The translations under genes were made by a program, and so were the position numbers. From positions 200,001 to 264,000 of the forward strand of contig CAWZYM010000305.1 in NCBI GenBank assembly GCA_963966185.1: a DNA stretch of 64,000 bases, in the 5' to 3' direction. Positions within the stretch are counted from its first letter, which is position 1; each line of letters starts with the position of its first letter. Under the pieces are notes generated by a model. The model saw only the letters and a program-made list of their open reading frames with translations, was not told the DNA's origin and ran no database searches. This DNA comes from Rhabditoides inermis. Its lineage: Eukaryota > Nematoda > Chromadorea > Rhabditida > Rhabditidae. Shown piece by piece: positions 25,355 to 38,395 of the stretch.

Positions 25355-25541
25355 CACTTGAAATCTTTTATCGCGCATTTATTATTTTATATTGTACAAA
25401 ACAATTCAATTTCAAAGCTGTTGATATTCTGAAATCTCAAAAATCGAAAGATCAAATACGTTAATAATGTGTTCCGACTGCGTAAATAGGGACCCTGTGT
25501 CGGATTATGGATGTGCATATATCGATTGATTATCGATTGGT

Positions 25542-26971
25542 CTACTTGATGTCGGCGAACCACTCGGCGATTCTTCGATCGCAGTCCTCGTCCACTGATT
25601 GGACGTGGATGTTTGGGTAGACGAGGAAGAAAAACATGCAGAAGATGACAAAGCCGAAGAAGAACAGCATCTGCAATCATTAGTGCACAATCAGCGGGCG
25701 TGAGGTCAGGGTTCGATTCCACATAGACACTCATTTTTGCACACCTGCGTGATCCAGTGGAAGCGATGCATGAATCGCGGTGTGAAGTGGACGGTGGATC
25801 TGAAAGAGTACTGTATGCACAGTAATCCACTTTACAATACCTTCTCCCGGACTTTCCGTATTTGTCGATCTGAATGGCGGTGTATTGGCCGGCGGGCGGT
25901 GGCGGTGCGAGGTGACTGAAAATGAGTATGATAGCATCTATATATATACATAAATGCATAATAAAAACTATAGTCATTATATTGTGAAAGTATGACCAAG
26001 TTTATCGGTAGTGAAACTTACTTCTTATCCTCACACGCCTTATTATACGGCGCTCCGATTCCATTGGCAAGTTTCAGCATCGGCATCATCCCAGCCACTA
26101 TAGACGTCTCCCTGAACATTCATTGATAGATAATAGATCACGAACATCGAATTGTAGATCGGTGAAGACGTTAGCATAGTGTGTGAGCGACACTTAGCGT
26201 AATAGTGTGGGACAACGGAGGACACGGGAAAGTGACGCAAGGTGTGAAGAAAGGTGTGACGCAGTGCCGCCTACGTCATTGTCTTGACGATCTCTGGTGG
26301 TAGGAGGGAGTCTTCGTCCGGCATGGAGGCTGCCATTATGCATACCTCCCGAGAGGGACGCGCACCGCTAGTTGTTTGTTTATTGTTGTTTACCTGTATG
26401 TTACTTTGTTTTCTTGTTTACCTTGTGATTCGCAGCCGCTGTCGCATGTACTTGACGAGCGCGAGTTTGATTAGAGAGAAGAAGACAATACAGAAACAGA
26501 CACCTGAAACATCCATGTGTCCACTCCCTCCCCTCTCTCCCCTCTCCCCTCTCTCTCCTCTCTCCCCTCTCTCTCCTCTCTCCCCTCTCTCCCCTCTCTC
26601 TCCTCTCTCTTCTCACCCAGATAGACGTCCATAGCCTTGATGTAGCTCACTCGCGGCATCACTTCATTGTACGAGAACAGTAGGAATGTGATAGTGAGAA
26701 TGATTGAGATCATGTCCTGCAACGATCAGGGTCAGGGTAAGAGAGCGGGAATGCGAATCCGAAATTCCCTTACCTGGAAAGACGTTTCGTTCTCCATCCA
26801 CAGCGAGACCCAGGAGGTGATCACAACTGCCGTCGATGGGATGATCAGCTGATATCGATTGATTATTGGTTTAGGATGCTGCTAACCTGAAGGAAGCAGA
26901 ACCCAGCGGCGCGATTGAATACGAAGCAAACGTAGAGGCGACTGTAGTCTCCTACATGACGAACATATACA

Positions 26972-27012
<41 letters not shown>

Positions 27013-27377
27013 GAAGAGAGAGCTGACCAGTTGCATAGCTCTCCACCCGACTCGTCAGGTATGCTTCCTTGATCATAAAATCGGGTAGTTTGATCAGTTT
27101 CAATTCCAAAGGTCGTCTCTTCAGTGAATGGGACCAGTTGTAGCGAACATAGTCAGCTGTGTAGCCGTCTGTAAACGAACATGTAAACAAGTAAACAAGT
27201 AAACCGGTAAACAAACCACTCACAGCTCTCTATGCCGAGCTTGCAGACTTGGCTATCGAATGGGAATAGGGTGAGGTCCATGGAACAAGATACGAGGAGG
27301 GACAGACGACGAGAGTACAGCACCGAACCATCCTGGGCCAGCCTGCAGAAAGTTTTTTTTATTTCTCTCTGTCTCTT

Positions 27378-27435
<58 letters not shown>

Positions 27436-27915
27436 GCTCTCTCTCTTCCTTTTCCTTCCCACTCTCTCATAATAACTGTACCTGAGCAGTGACCGATGAG
27501 TGATGCTCTGTTTCCTGGGATTCTTGGATGCAATCGCATTCGGCACGAAAGTGTCCGGATGCCAGAGGAAGTTCGTATACGATTCGTGAAGCGAAATTTC
27601 GGTCTGAAAAATTGTGTGTACAATCAGTGAGTTCCTTGTTATCATAGCTTTTTTCACATTCTATTTATTACAAACAACACACAAAAACCAAATCACGAGT
27701 TATGTTATGAGTCTAGAACTGACCACAATGTCTTTTTTTGACACGTGCACAATTCAGAGATCTTTTTCCTTCTTTCACAACTGTCCCTCGTTCACCCAAA
27801 AGCCGCTAATCCGTTCAGGAAGCGAATGGGAGAAGAAGTCGTTCCAATTATGCGATGAGCACGGCTGGCCTCCCCTCTCTCTCTTCCCCTCCTCTCTCGT
27901 CCTCTCTCTCTTCTC

Positions 27916-28005
<90 letters not shown>

Positions 28006-28591
28006 GCCGTACTACGTGACAATGGCTCTTTTTGTAGTGGTGCAGCCTGGATTTCCTGCTTTCGAAAATATTGCTGATGCTATTTTGATTTCCGTCTGGA
28101 TCTAACAAACACATGTCATCCGGCCGTCAATAGTATAGATGCCGTGTTTTGTCTTCAAATATCAAGGTCCGAAAAAACATTTGATTGCTAGTAAACTCAT
28201 TCTCGAAAACAAAGAAACAAACAACCCGCGGTGGTGGTTGTCGTACCTTATTCTTGAACTTGTCCTTGCTGTATTTCAAGCGGTCATCCCTCCACGATTC
28301 ACGATAGAACAACTCGAGAGAGTAGTCCTGAAACGTATCCCAGTGCAACGTGTTCAGAAAAGAAACGTACCATGGTGACCTCGGATACTGAGCGTATGTT
28401 GCTGACGACAATCGACACTTCCACCTCAACGGGTCCTGAAGCGATTGTACGATACTCAGGCTACTGCTACATACAGTGATGCAGTAACAGTACCTCCTTC
28501 ATTGTTCTCGGGACACTGACGGTGGTCATACTTGATTTGCCGTAAAAAGTTGAGAAAGTGTTTCGTCTCCCTGGAATACGGGATCTCTCTC

Positions 28592-28645
<54 letters not shown>

Positions 28646-29707
28646 TCCCTTTCCCTCTCACTCTCCCCTCCTCCCCCTCTCTCCCTCTCCCTCTCTGACC
28701 CCTGCTGGAAGATCTTCTCCTTGTCGAGGTCATTGTGGAAGTCTTCCTCCTCCTCCTCTTCGTCCGCGACTCGGTCTTCTATATAATCAATTGTATATGT
28801 AGTGTCAGAGATGCATAGTACGTCCCTATGCACTTTTTCTTTGTCTCAGACATCTTAAATGACATCTCTTCATGTCTAATGACAGGTCTTGCGCTATTCC
28901 TTCTCAATAAGTATGCATGATTGTTTTTGCGCAGGTTATGTCATTCCATCGAGCAGAACACATGCATTGTGTATGATGAGGTCGCCAGTAGAAGAATTGC
29001 CGCTAGAATTTCGCTAATCTCTAGCGTTGGAACAAAGTGTTTTTTTTTGCGGGTACAGCTCGAAAATGCAGAAGAATAGAGCGCGGGGATGACAAATGAG
29101 TACCAGTCAGCCACTAAGGAATAGAAAGAAGAGTGAGGGAGGGGGAGGGAGTGAAGTAAGTAAAAGATGTTGGTGCTAAGATAACGGGCTCACAAACCAC
29201 AAACCTTCGGATTCGTCCGCATCCATGCTGCTTTGATGCGATTTCCTCAACATCATCGAACCGCCGCGAACAGAGGCAACCTGAAACAAAAACAAGAATC
29301 TTAAAATGAAACGTGTACCAAGAAATGCATAGATCTGACCATCACCTAAACGTTTTTGTGAAACGTATCCCGTGCTCACTTAGGAATCCATGAATTACGT
29401 ATGTTTCTATTCTCTATTGATCCTAAATTTTCATTATCTCCCCGTTCATAAACGCGTTTTTTTGCTGGGAGATCTTTGTGTGTTGAGTTTGAGTTGAGGG
29501 AGGGTGGAAGACACAATCGAATTGCCAGCCGGATGGATGAAATCAGAAAAAAAGGAAGTCGGAAGAGAGTCAGGTGGCCATAAGGCAAAACATCATGGAC
29601 AGAGAGTTCATTGCACAGAGTAGACTTATAGTTAGTGCCTGGCAGCATTTCACCTGTGGTAGAAACGTAGCGACGACGAGTAGAAATGTGCATCGAGAGA
29701 AGAGCAT
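25542..29707 (-). CDS. Cys-loop ligand-gated ion channel, tandem copy 1
   Basis: About 18 exons were traced. Exon 1 (29654-29707) is a signal peptide ([18 protein letters not shown]). Next come an acidic N-terminal extension (29205-29280, 28700-28778) and the ligand-binding domain. The Cys-loop [15 protein letters not shown] has 13 intervening residues (27224-27342). M1 is at 26887-26951/26774-26848, M2 at 26617-26715, M3 at 26422-26503, and M4 in the last exon (25542-25670, [19 protein letters not shown]). Such pentameric receptors gate ions in response to transmitters in neurons or muscle. The sequence is closest in style to GABA/glycine-like nematode LGC/GGR channels, but the loop before M2 reads [10 protein letters not shown] and lacks the Pro-Ala-Arg motif of classical anion channels. 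Exons in the M3-M4 loop (25745-26329) are less certain. Confidence 0.88.
25672..25740 (-). repeat. tRNA-like remnant in intron before M4 exon (copy 1)
   Basis: The intron after the M4 exon boundary contains GTGCACAATCAGCGGGCG followed by GGGTTCGATTCC, the latter a B-box-like match on the plus strand. The paralogous channel has a comparable segment in the same intron (31539-31600). Confidence 0.4.
27911..28003. repeat. Long interrupted (CT)n array in channel intron
   Basis: Several CT runs broken by CGTC and TTT interruptions lie in the intron between exons 28247-28327 and 27482-27603. They read as GA repeats on the coding strand. Confidence 0.9.
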
Positions 29708-30642
29708 AGCTGAACTGAACGCATAGGTATTGAACATTGAACAAGTGCACACAAAAACAATAAATACTTTATGGGACTGAAAGTTGATACACGGATCAAC
29801 TTCCACTTTTCTCACAACACAGATTCCCAGCGAACCTGACACCTGTTTGTAACAAATGAAAAAGGGGTTCAAAGAAGACAGCATGTGATGTGCAGAAAGC
29901 AGAAGCAAAGAGCTGAACGAAAATCGGAAACGTATGGCGCTCGCACGGAAACGTATGAGGAAAAGACAAGCGTTCTTCCCGCGAATCCCATCATAAAATG
30001 AAAAGAGGATGGGGGGAGGATCAAAAAGAGAAAGGAGAACGTTCCCGCGACATAGACTACGAATGCGCGTTTGATAGCAGGGTCATAAGGAGAGGGAGAG
30101 ACGGCGACGACGCACATTGCCCGAGGGCATTGAACGGAACCATATGTGAGGAGAGGAGGAGGAGGAGGAGGAGGAGGAGGCGGGGGAGCACCGAAGGAAG
30201 CACACACGAAATATAGGAGAGCAGACAGATGAGTCAATGGAAACACTGGCGCAGTGTTGTTAGTTGGCAGATTAGAGGTGACAGGAGGGGGAAGGAGGTG
30301 TCTTCAGGAAGGAGGGGGGGGGGGGAGAGCAGGTGAGATGCAAATGCAAAACATGTGTGGGACCGGTAGACGAGGCAGTATGATGGAATCGTCACTTGGA
30401 TGCGGAAACGAATGAAGTGAGAGAGAGAGAGGGAGAGGGAGAGAGGGGGGGGGGGGGGGGTAGAGAGAGAAGAGGAGAAAGAAGATACATGGGAGAGAGG
30501 GCCAGCCCGCCGTTTTTGCAAGAATGCCGGCGTCTTTTTTCTGACACATATCTTCCATTCTACCACTTCAGAATAAACTCACTCTAACAAATACCCATCC
30601 AAGCCACTGCGTCTATCGGTCTCTCCCCTCTCACTCATTCCC

Positions 30643-30691
<49 letters not shown>

Positions 30692-31027
30692 CACGCAATT
30701 TCATAGTTGCAATTGAGAAGGAGAACTAAAAGCTAACATGTAAAGATGTAAATTATAGGATTGGAGTTTTCTGGGAAAATTGTGCACTACAAGAATGGGA
30801 TGTGGTCATGCGGTTTCCGGCAGTGAAAGCGAGAAGAGAAAATCTCAAGGCTTGGACGCTTGGGAGAGGAACCTTTGACCCACCAGTCTTTCCCTTCTCT
30901 CCCACTTAGTGTCAGAGAGAGTTAGTATTTGTATGTTCGCAATATTTGGACCCGAAGTCGACTCGGAACGCAGAAAAAAGGACCCAAGGGAGGGAAAATA
31001 TGAGGGGGGTAGCGTTGGGATGACTAT

Positions 31028-31074
<47 letters not shown>

Positions 31075-31403
31075 GAGAGAGAGAGGGAGAAAGAGAGAGA
31101 GAGAAGATGATACCCATAGAAATCACAAACTCTATATGTGTATGAGAAGGACCGATGAAAACAAGCGTCTACTGTCATCATGCCTCATGATCATTGAGAC
31201 CCCAAACACCATGCTGCCTGCATCCATTCATAACGCATAGTTTATTGTCTTCACAAAATAAAAACACATTGACAGCTAATACCGGTAACCACAAAACTTA
31301 TTACACACGAGACATCGCCGAATCGAAACACATGAGAACCGAAGGTACGGTGATATAGATTATTATATGTTATTATAAATCTACGTAATTATACAAAATA
31401 GCA
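29708..31403. other. Spacer between the two tandem channel genes
   Basis: No supported gene. It contains GGA triplet repeats (30150-30182), an uninterrupted run of about 16 G (30445-30460) inside GA-rich DNA, CT and GA arrays (30640-30690, 31030-31105), and a minus-strand AATAAA (TTTATT near 31232) suitable as the polyadenylation signal of the channel gene ending at 31404. Confidence 0.5.
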
Positions 31404-34400
31404 TCACGAAACATCTGCGAACCACTCGGCCTTTGTTTTGTCGCAGGCTTCGTCGACGGAGACTATGTGTAGATTGGGGTAGATGAGGAAGTAGAACAGG
31501 CAGAACACAACGAAGCCGAAGAAGAACAGCATCTGTAGAGCAGTGCATAAGTGCGCGCCAACGAGATACGTGATCAGGGTTCGGTTCCGGGTGTGGGTTG
31601 TGAAATCTGCTTTCGTGTTTTGATTATGAATGTGTGAATATTCTTTTATGAATGTCTTGTCCCAATGGAGGCATTCGTCTTTTCAAAACAACAACTGGTG
31701 AAAACACTTCCGAGTACTAAAAGTAGAAAGAAATACTTTGATCTATTTAAAAACTACAATATACAAAACATGACTATGAACCTGTGATATCCAGTGGAAT
31801 CTATGCATTGTTGTTGGAGTGATCTCGCATGTAAGTAGATCACACACGCTCCGTTTGTACGTCTGAAACGAATAATAATAATGAAAGATTGAGAGTTTAA
31901 GAGATTTTCAGGACTACCTTCAATTGGTACTCTGTATCAACTGGCTCGTCCGATACGGGTACCGCTGTGAAGTCTTGTTTCCTTCCGTTTGATCTGAACA
32001 ATGTTTGTACCAGACTTCATTTTAAGATTTAAGTATTCGTCATCAAAAAAACCACCTGTGAGTGAGTCCGTTATTGGTAGTTGGCAGAATGGGTCTCATG
32101 TGTGGGGGAAGAGAAGAGAGGGAGATGGAACTGTCACTGAAATGATGGGTTGTTTACTTGTTGTTAGTTTACTTGTTTACTCACAGCGATCCGATCTTCA
32201 TCCGCTGCCGCATGTACTTGACGAATGCCAGTTTGATCAACGACAGGAAAACAATCATGAAGCAGACACCTGGAAAGAATTGGTTGTGGGTTGGGTAAAT
32301 GAAAATAATTAAAAGAAAATCAAATAAACACGCACCAAGATAGATGTCCATGGCCTTTATGTAGCTGACTCGTGGCATCATCTCATTGTATGAGAAGATA
32401 AGGAATGTGATGGCCAGAATGATAGAGATCATATCCTGAAGCACGGAAAAGGTGATAAGCTGACAATTACAACTATGTATGATACCAAACTATGATTGAT
32501 TTCCCTTGATGTTTGATGCATAATAGTGACCGTTGTTTAGTTCAGGTTTCAGGTAGTTGTACATGGTTGCCCACCTGGAACTCTGTCTCGCTCTCCATCC
32601 ACAATGACACCCAGGATGTGATGACAACGGCAGTAGATGGGATGATCAGCTGAGATTGATTGATTATGGATCGATCATCGATTGATTACCTGAAGGAAAC
32701 AGAATCCAGAGCTTCTGCTGAAAACGAAACAGACATAAAGACGACTGTAGTTGCCTGAAATATGGATTTTTTTTATCATCAACTCTAGTTGATATGAGTA
32801 GCTCCTGAAAACAATTTTTTTTGTGAAAATACGTTTAAAAAAAGTTGAAGCCAACAACTTTTAACAACCTACTACACAGCAAACAGCAACTGAGCAGCAA
32901 CGTTAGTTGCCTAGTGGATAGCGCGCGCCGCTGTGGCGTACAGGGTCGCGGGTTCGATTCCCTGCTGCGCTCTCAACAACCATGTGTTTGTTCGCCTCGG
33001 TGGTCTCCAGAATATGTTGAGTGCAAGAGCGTAGAGACGCACATGTTGCTTACGGTCGAATATACCAGACCGCGGGGTGCCAATCGCTTCCCACATTCAA
33101 TTTTAGGTATGACTTCCTGTTTATACGTAAGACATAAGGTTTTCGAAAAGAAAGAAAGAAACACCCCTGACCGAGTGAATGGCAACTCGCAGAAAGGAGA
33201 GAACGCCTCTCATGCGCATTTGCGCGTCGAATAATTCACTGAATTTTGAGGGAGCAGGAGAGGCAAAAGAATGGAAAGGTGACCTTTGCATGGATATGAA
33301 AAAGAACCAGAAAAAAGCTGACGGAATCGAAAACGCTGCCAGTGCACTTGTAACACAGAGAAAGGAATGGATAATTGGCCGTACCTGTAGCGTACATCTC
33401 GAGTTGGCTCGTCACATATGCCTCATCGATAGTGAAGTCGGGCAGTCGGATCTTGTGTAGCTTGAGGGCCTCTCTCTGCCCGTGCGACCAAATGTACCCC
33501 ACCTGGTCCGCCGTGTACCCATCTGCAATCATTTTCATAAAATGATATACCAAAAAGAGGTATTGATTTGTCGTTGGCAGAAACGTATTGGTTCATGGAA
33601 TGACTCACAGCTCTCAATGCCGAGTTTGCAGTTCTGTCTGTCGAATGGGAAGAGTGTGAGGTCCATGGAGCAACTGGCGACGAGTGAAATGCGACGGGAA
33701 TAGAGAAGGCGGCCTGTCTCTTCCAACCTACAAGTACGCCACGTGTGGGGAATTATCACTAGATTTTCACACCGAAGACTTGTTTTAGAATAGTTTAGAG
33801 AATAAGCAATTGCTATACTGGAATATTGGTGGCCCCTTTCCTTGGTAACAGAAGGAAACAACAAAGAATCTTCCCTCGACTTTTGCTCGACTTTCACTGC
33901 GTCTCTTCGAGAGATTAACGGCTGATAAAGAATAACCGAGAAGAAAAACCAAAAGAAGGTTGCTTTTTCAACAAAGTTTGACGAAGTCAGAAAAAGAAGA
34001 TGCGATAAGATGCGATGAGCCTCACCTGAGCAGAGACCTATGGGAGATGCTCTGTTTCTGTGGGTTTTTCGAGGCGATCGCGTTTGGTACGAAAGTGTCG
34101 GGGTGCCAGAGGTAGTTCGTATACGACTCGTGAAGGGCCAGTACTGTCTGAGAAATGTATACTTGAATAGGTCCCTTGTTCTTGTTATTTTTGAATATAC
34201 CTTGTTCTTAAAAAGCGACTTGTCGTATTTGAGTCGATCGTCCTGCCACGCCTCGCGATAGAAAAGCTCCAGAGCGTAGTCCTATGGATTTGATTGATCG
34301 ATCGATTGATTGATTATTGATTTATCGATTCCTCACCATGGTGACTTCGGAGACGGCGCGTATGTTGCTCACGACCACACTCACTTCGATGTTCACCGCA

Positions 34401-35123
34401 TCTGAACAAGTAATTGTCTGTCTCTCTCATTTCTCACACTCTTTCCCTCCCTCTCTCACCTCCATCGCTGTTTTCTGGCAACTGTCGATGATCGTATTTG
34501 ATTCTTCGCAAAAACTGCAGGAAATCCCGCGTCTCACTGCAAAGGCGATTACTTTTTATTGTTCATTGACGTCTCCGCTGAATCTTTGGTGATTCTTTAC
34601 ATACTTATATATAAGCTGGAAGCAGATGAAAACATGCAATAGTGAGAAGCCATGCATAATGAATAAAGATCGTTTATAATCGATCTAGCTGCGTAAGTTC
34701 AATGAGCAGGAATCGGCCTCTCTCTATTTGACTCGACTGGCACACTAGTCACCTAAAGACGCAGTCTAACCCGCGGCACGCAGGGCCATCACTAAGTAAC
34801 TAACTCATTGACAACACAAGACTTAGCACTTAGCATGCGACTTACCCGAAGTTGCCAACTGACCTAAAACGCATTGGTAAGGGGTGACATGTATTCATTA
34901 CTCACATGAATGCAATAACGCAGATGATTGGGAACATAGTGTTTGGTGGAGCGGATAGTGTTTCGTGGTGTAGTGGAACATGCGGCTTCCGACCCCGCGG
35001 GTTTTTCATCATTCAATGTAACCAGATGTGAACTCGAGCAGCCATTCGGTTGTGTCATTCAAAAATGTCATTGCCCCTCCTTCCTCGCCGATATTACCAC
35101 GAGTCATCCCTCCCTCCCAACAA

Positions 35124-35181
<58 letters not shown>

Positions 35182-36573
35182 AGAACAGAGCCATTGCCAG
35201 TAGACATTGACTCAATAGCACTGGGAAAGAGAATGTCGGTACACATAAAATCAAAAGCCTATGTTGTGGGAAGGGGAAGGGTAATGGGATTGGAAAGAGA
35301 GAAGGTGTAAACAAGATGTAAACAATATGGGCAACAGGGAATGTGTGAATGTGAACCCACCCCTGACTGAACACGGCTCCTGTCCCGAATTGTTCCTGTG
35401 GGTCTTCTCGAAATGTAATGCCATTCGAACGATTGCGACTTCTCTTCCCTAAAGTTTGTCCAAATGAGAATTTCAAACATTGTCCAAAATAGCTCGAGTC
35501 TTTGCTTCTCTGCTAACATGATTAGCGGACATTCGTCTATAGCAAAACACGTGACGACCACGCTGGAATTCGCCGAACAAAGGTAAGTACGGAGTCTTGA
35601 GAATCAAACACCCCTCTCTATGTCTATGGAAGAGAAAGAGAAAGGAAGGGGGAAGAGTGCGTCAATTCTACTTTGTGTCAGTGTTGGTGTGTTGAATGAG
35701 GGATGCGTGGAATGGGCAGAGAGTGTGAGTAATGGGCGAGAACAGAGAGAGGAGACAGCGAGGACATGGCAGTCTGTCATTGCAAGACGCGCGCAAACAC
35801 ACCTTCCCACATGACACACCAACAAAAACCAGCCAGTCATAAGCTGCGTCCATCACTTCATTCACTTCATTTCCCCATTGTTTCCGTTTTCCACACACAT
35901 GGAAAAGTGGTAAAAGTTGAAAGTAGCGATGAATGCAATGATATACTAAATGAAAGAGGAGTGAACGTTTCTACTTTCTGGAGTCTAGATCAATCAACTC
36001 GCCTCCACTTTGTGTTGGCTTGGACGGTGACATCTCATCGTCGTCGTACGTCGCCTCGTCGTACTGATTGTAGTCGATGATGTCATTCTGACCCTCCTGG
36101 TCCCCAGCCGAGTGACGAATCGCGTGGTGGTCCTGTAAGAAGGGTCTCGCCACGACTATTCAATCATCTAAATTATCTCTGTTCTTTAAAAGAACAAGGA
36201 ACAGCGGGGCGCTTTGTTTGTGACAACAATTGCGTGTGGCTACAATATTCAATTGTCGCCTAAACTGGCATAACTGGCCTTTTCGGCTCGTCTGATTCAC
36301 ACTAACTTCTCTCTCATTCTCACTATTCCTGTATGCATCTTGATCTCACTAACACTAACTCCCTTTTGTCTTATCTATACCGTGAAAAAGTGATCGAGAG
36401 AAAGATTTCTGAACTACAAAAGTGGGCGTTAGCCGTTCGATTATTCAGTTTCCATCGCCCCCAAGGTGTTTTTAGAGAATACATTGGTCAACGTCGCTAT
36501 GACAATGCAGTGAAACCAAAGACAAAAGAGGGTCAGTTCATTGAGAAAGTGTCAACGTGACACCTTCCTAACT

Positions 36574-36610
<37 letters not shown>

Positions 36611-36843
36611 ATCTCTCTCTCTCTCTCCCTTCAATAAAAAACACGCGTGTAAACAACACATTTTGCATATCTTTCACGGTGCAAGGGTGGGTTTTGGGTT
36701 TTGGGTGGGAGCTGAAACAATACATGGGGACTCTGGGGAGATATGTCAGGCAATCTCTCAATAGCTGGAAGGAACATTGATGTGCAGGAACTATGGACTA
36801 TGGACTACCCGGGTACTGAGATGTCTCCTTCTCTCCCTCCTTT

Positions 36844-36882
<39 letters not shown>

Positions 36883-36975
36883 CTGATTGCTGGTTGACAG
36901 CACGTATGCGTGGTCGGAAGCGGCCGCCGCTGTCGCCAGCATGGTAGCAGTGACGAAGCTGTGGATGAGGAACAT
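31404..36975 (-). CDS. Cys-loop ligand-gated ion channel, tandem copy 2
   Basis: A paralogue of the channel at 25542-29707 with the same exon order. Exon 1 (36883-36975) is a signal peptide ([21 protein letters not shown]). Exon 2 (ending at 36132) encodes an acidic extension rich in Asp/Tyr. The ligand-binding domain includes [20 protein letters not shown] (about 34473-34542), [18 protein letters not shown], and the Cys-loop [16 protein letters not shown]1-M3 follow ([18 protein letters not shown] in M2), and the last exon 31404-31532 is M4 plus a short tail. As in copy 1, the pre-M2 loop (ESETEFQDM type) lacks the PAR motif. Introns are longer than in copy 1 because of repeats and a SINE-like insertion (32903-33165). 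The junction between exons 2 and 3 (near 36000 and 35450) is uncertain. Confidence 0.86.
31539..31600 (+). repeat. tRNA-like remnant in intron before M4 exon (copy 2)
   Basis: CAGTGCATAAGTGCGCGCC followed by GGGTTCGGTTCC resembles decayed A- and B-box promoter elements. It sits in the same intron as the comparable remnant of the paralogous gene (25672-25740). Confidence 0.4.
32903..33165 (+). mobile_element. tRNA-derived SINE-like element in channel intron
   Basis: It begins with an A-box-like TTGCCTAGTGGATAGCGCGC and a B-box GGGTTCGATTCCC spaced as in a tRNA head. A non-tRNA body of about 170 bp follows, with a simple AAAGAAAGAAAG tail near 33150. It lies in the intron between the M1-region exons of channel copy 2, antisense to the gene. 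Confidence 0.65.
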
Positions 36976-37852
36976 CCTGCCACGGAGAAGAAGAAGGAGG
37001 AGCTCAGAACAGATAAATTAGAATCACTCGATACATATGATATTTATGGAATGCGCGTGGTAAGAAAAACGGTGGAGACATGCACACTTTTGTGCATCAG
37101 TGCAAGTTTGTAGATGAAATGGGATGCCGAAAATAGAGAGAACAAAACAAGTTACAGAGGGAAAGAGAGTGGGATGAGAGGAAAGGAGATCAGAAAACGA
37201 CTGAATGATGGTGTCGACCCTGAAGACACTGGATAGAGAGGGGATATGTGACGTAGCAGCGCAGAATGTATAGTGAAACAAAGAGGCTCTCCCTATCATC
37301 CTCTCTCCTCTCTCTCTCTTTCTCTCTCTCTCTTTGCGGGGGTAAAAGAAAGACGAACATAGAAGAGAATGGGAATCAACCCGCGCCACGAATTGAGGTG
37401 ATTCGCGTAGATTCAATAGACAGCTAGCAGCTACTCCGCATGTCAGAGAGAGAGATAGAGAGAGAGAGAGAAAGAGAAAAGAGAGAGAGAGAGAGAGAGA
37501 GAGAGACGGAAGGAGGGAGGGAGGGATGTCAATTGTCTTTCACTCCCTCCGATGACACAATACTTCAATCCGAGATGTATGCAGCCTCTAGGATATGAGC
37601 CTTGGGGGTTCGAGAGCAGCGAATGCCTTCCAGGTGCGAGGGGGCGGGGCCTAGATCGCCCCAGGCCACAAAAAGAGAGATACTGCCTCGGGGCTTCCGG
37701 AGCTAGACTGGCCTCGATATATGCTGGAAGAACGGCTGTCCATGACACTTCCGGCCGAAAAATCGAGAAGACTTTCCTCTTTCAGAGACAAATACTAGGC
37801 TGAAAGGCGACTAATCTGACCTAACTCGAGACACATGTGGTAGAGGAAGAGG

Positions 37853-37904
<52 letters not shown>

Positions 37905-38395
37905 AGAGAGAACGCCAGGCGGTCTACGATAGTTTGCAATCATCCGTAACATATTTTGTTGGTTACCGTTGCATGTTATCATGACGCAAAAAAGAGATTT
38001 TTGCACACTCCAGTTAACTTTCAAAAGCCAATCATTGAGCGATAAAACTTAAAACCACGACAAAATTTCACGCGGGCCTACCAATTCTCTCGTCTCTAAT
38101 TTGCGCTTTCTACCCCACCGTGTGATTAGAAAGGGCTTTCTGGAGTGGCCACTCTCTTGAAACAGTGGAACACCCAATACGACACCGTAAAGCATGGAGA
38201 CTTGTTTCTCTCATGCGCTATATGCTATATCTAAAGATCAAATATAGCCTCTGATCGTCAGGCTTTGGCGAGAGAGCGTGTGTCTCGAGGAGAGTGCGGG
38301 GGCGGGTGAGGGGGCGAGGAGGTCATTGATTACTGCGGGGTGGTCCTCTAGTGGTTGCTAGAGGGTCCGCTATGCACCCTCACACATTGCCGGAA
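36976..38395. other. Divergent intergenic region between channel copy 2 and Gag-like gene
   Basis: It contains GA arrays at 37445-37506 and 37857-37900, a GC-rich segment at 37580-37760 that looks like a diverged repeat, and an A-box-like GTCCTCTAGTGG just upstream of the Gag-like gene (38343-38355). No supported gene. Confidence 0.45.

Noticed and set aside
27614..28105. Long open frames made of Ser-Leu or Arg-Glu repeats across the CT/GA arrays (here and at many other arrays)
   Set aside because: They are translations of dinucleotide repeats with no other coding signal and overlap introns of real genes.
32903..32980. Functional tRNA gene
   Set aside because: A and B boxes are present, but I could not pair an acceptor stem and anticodon arm, and a SINE-type body follows.
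34943..35010. A-box-like GTGTAGTGGAACATGCGG as a further SINE
   Set aside because: No B box in the right orientation and no tail; similarity is too short.
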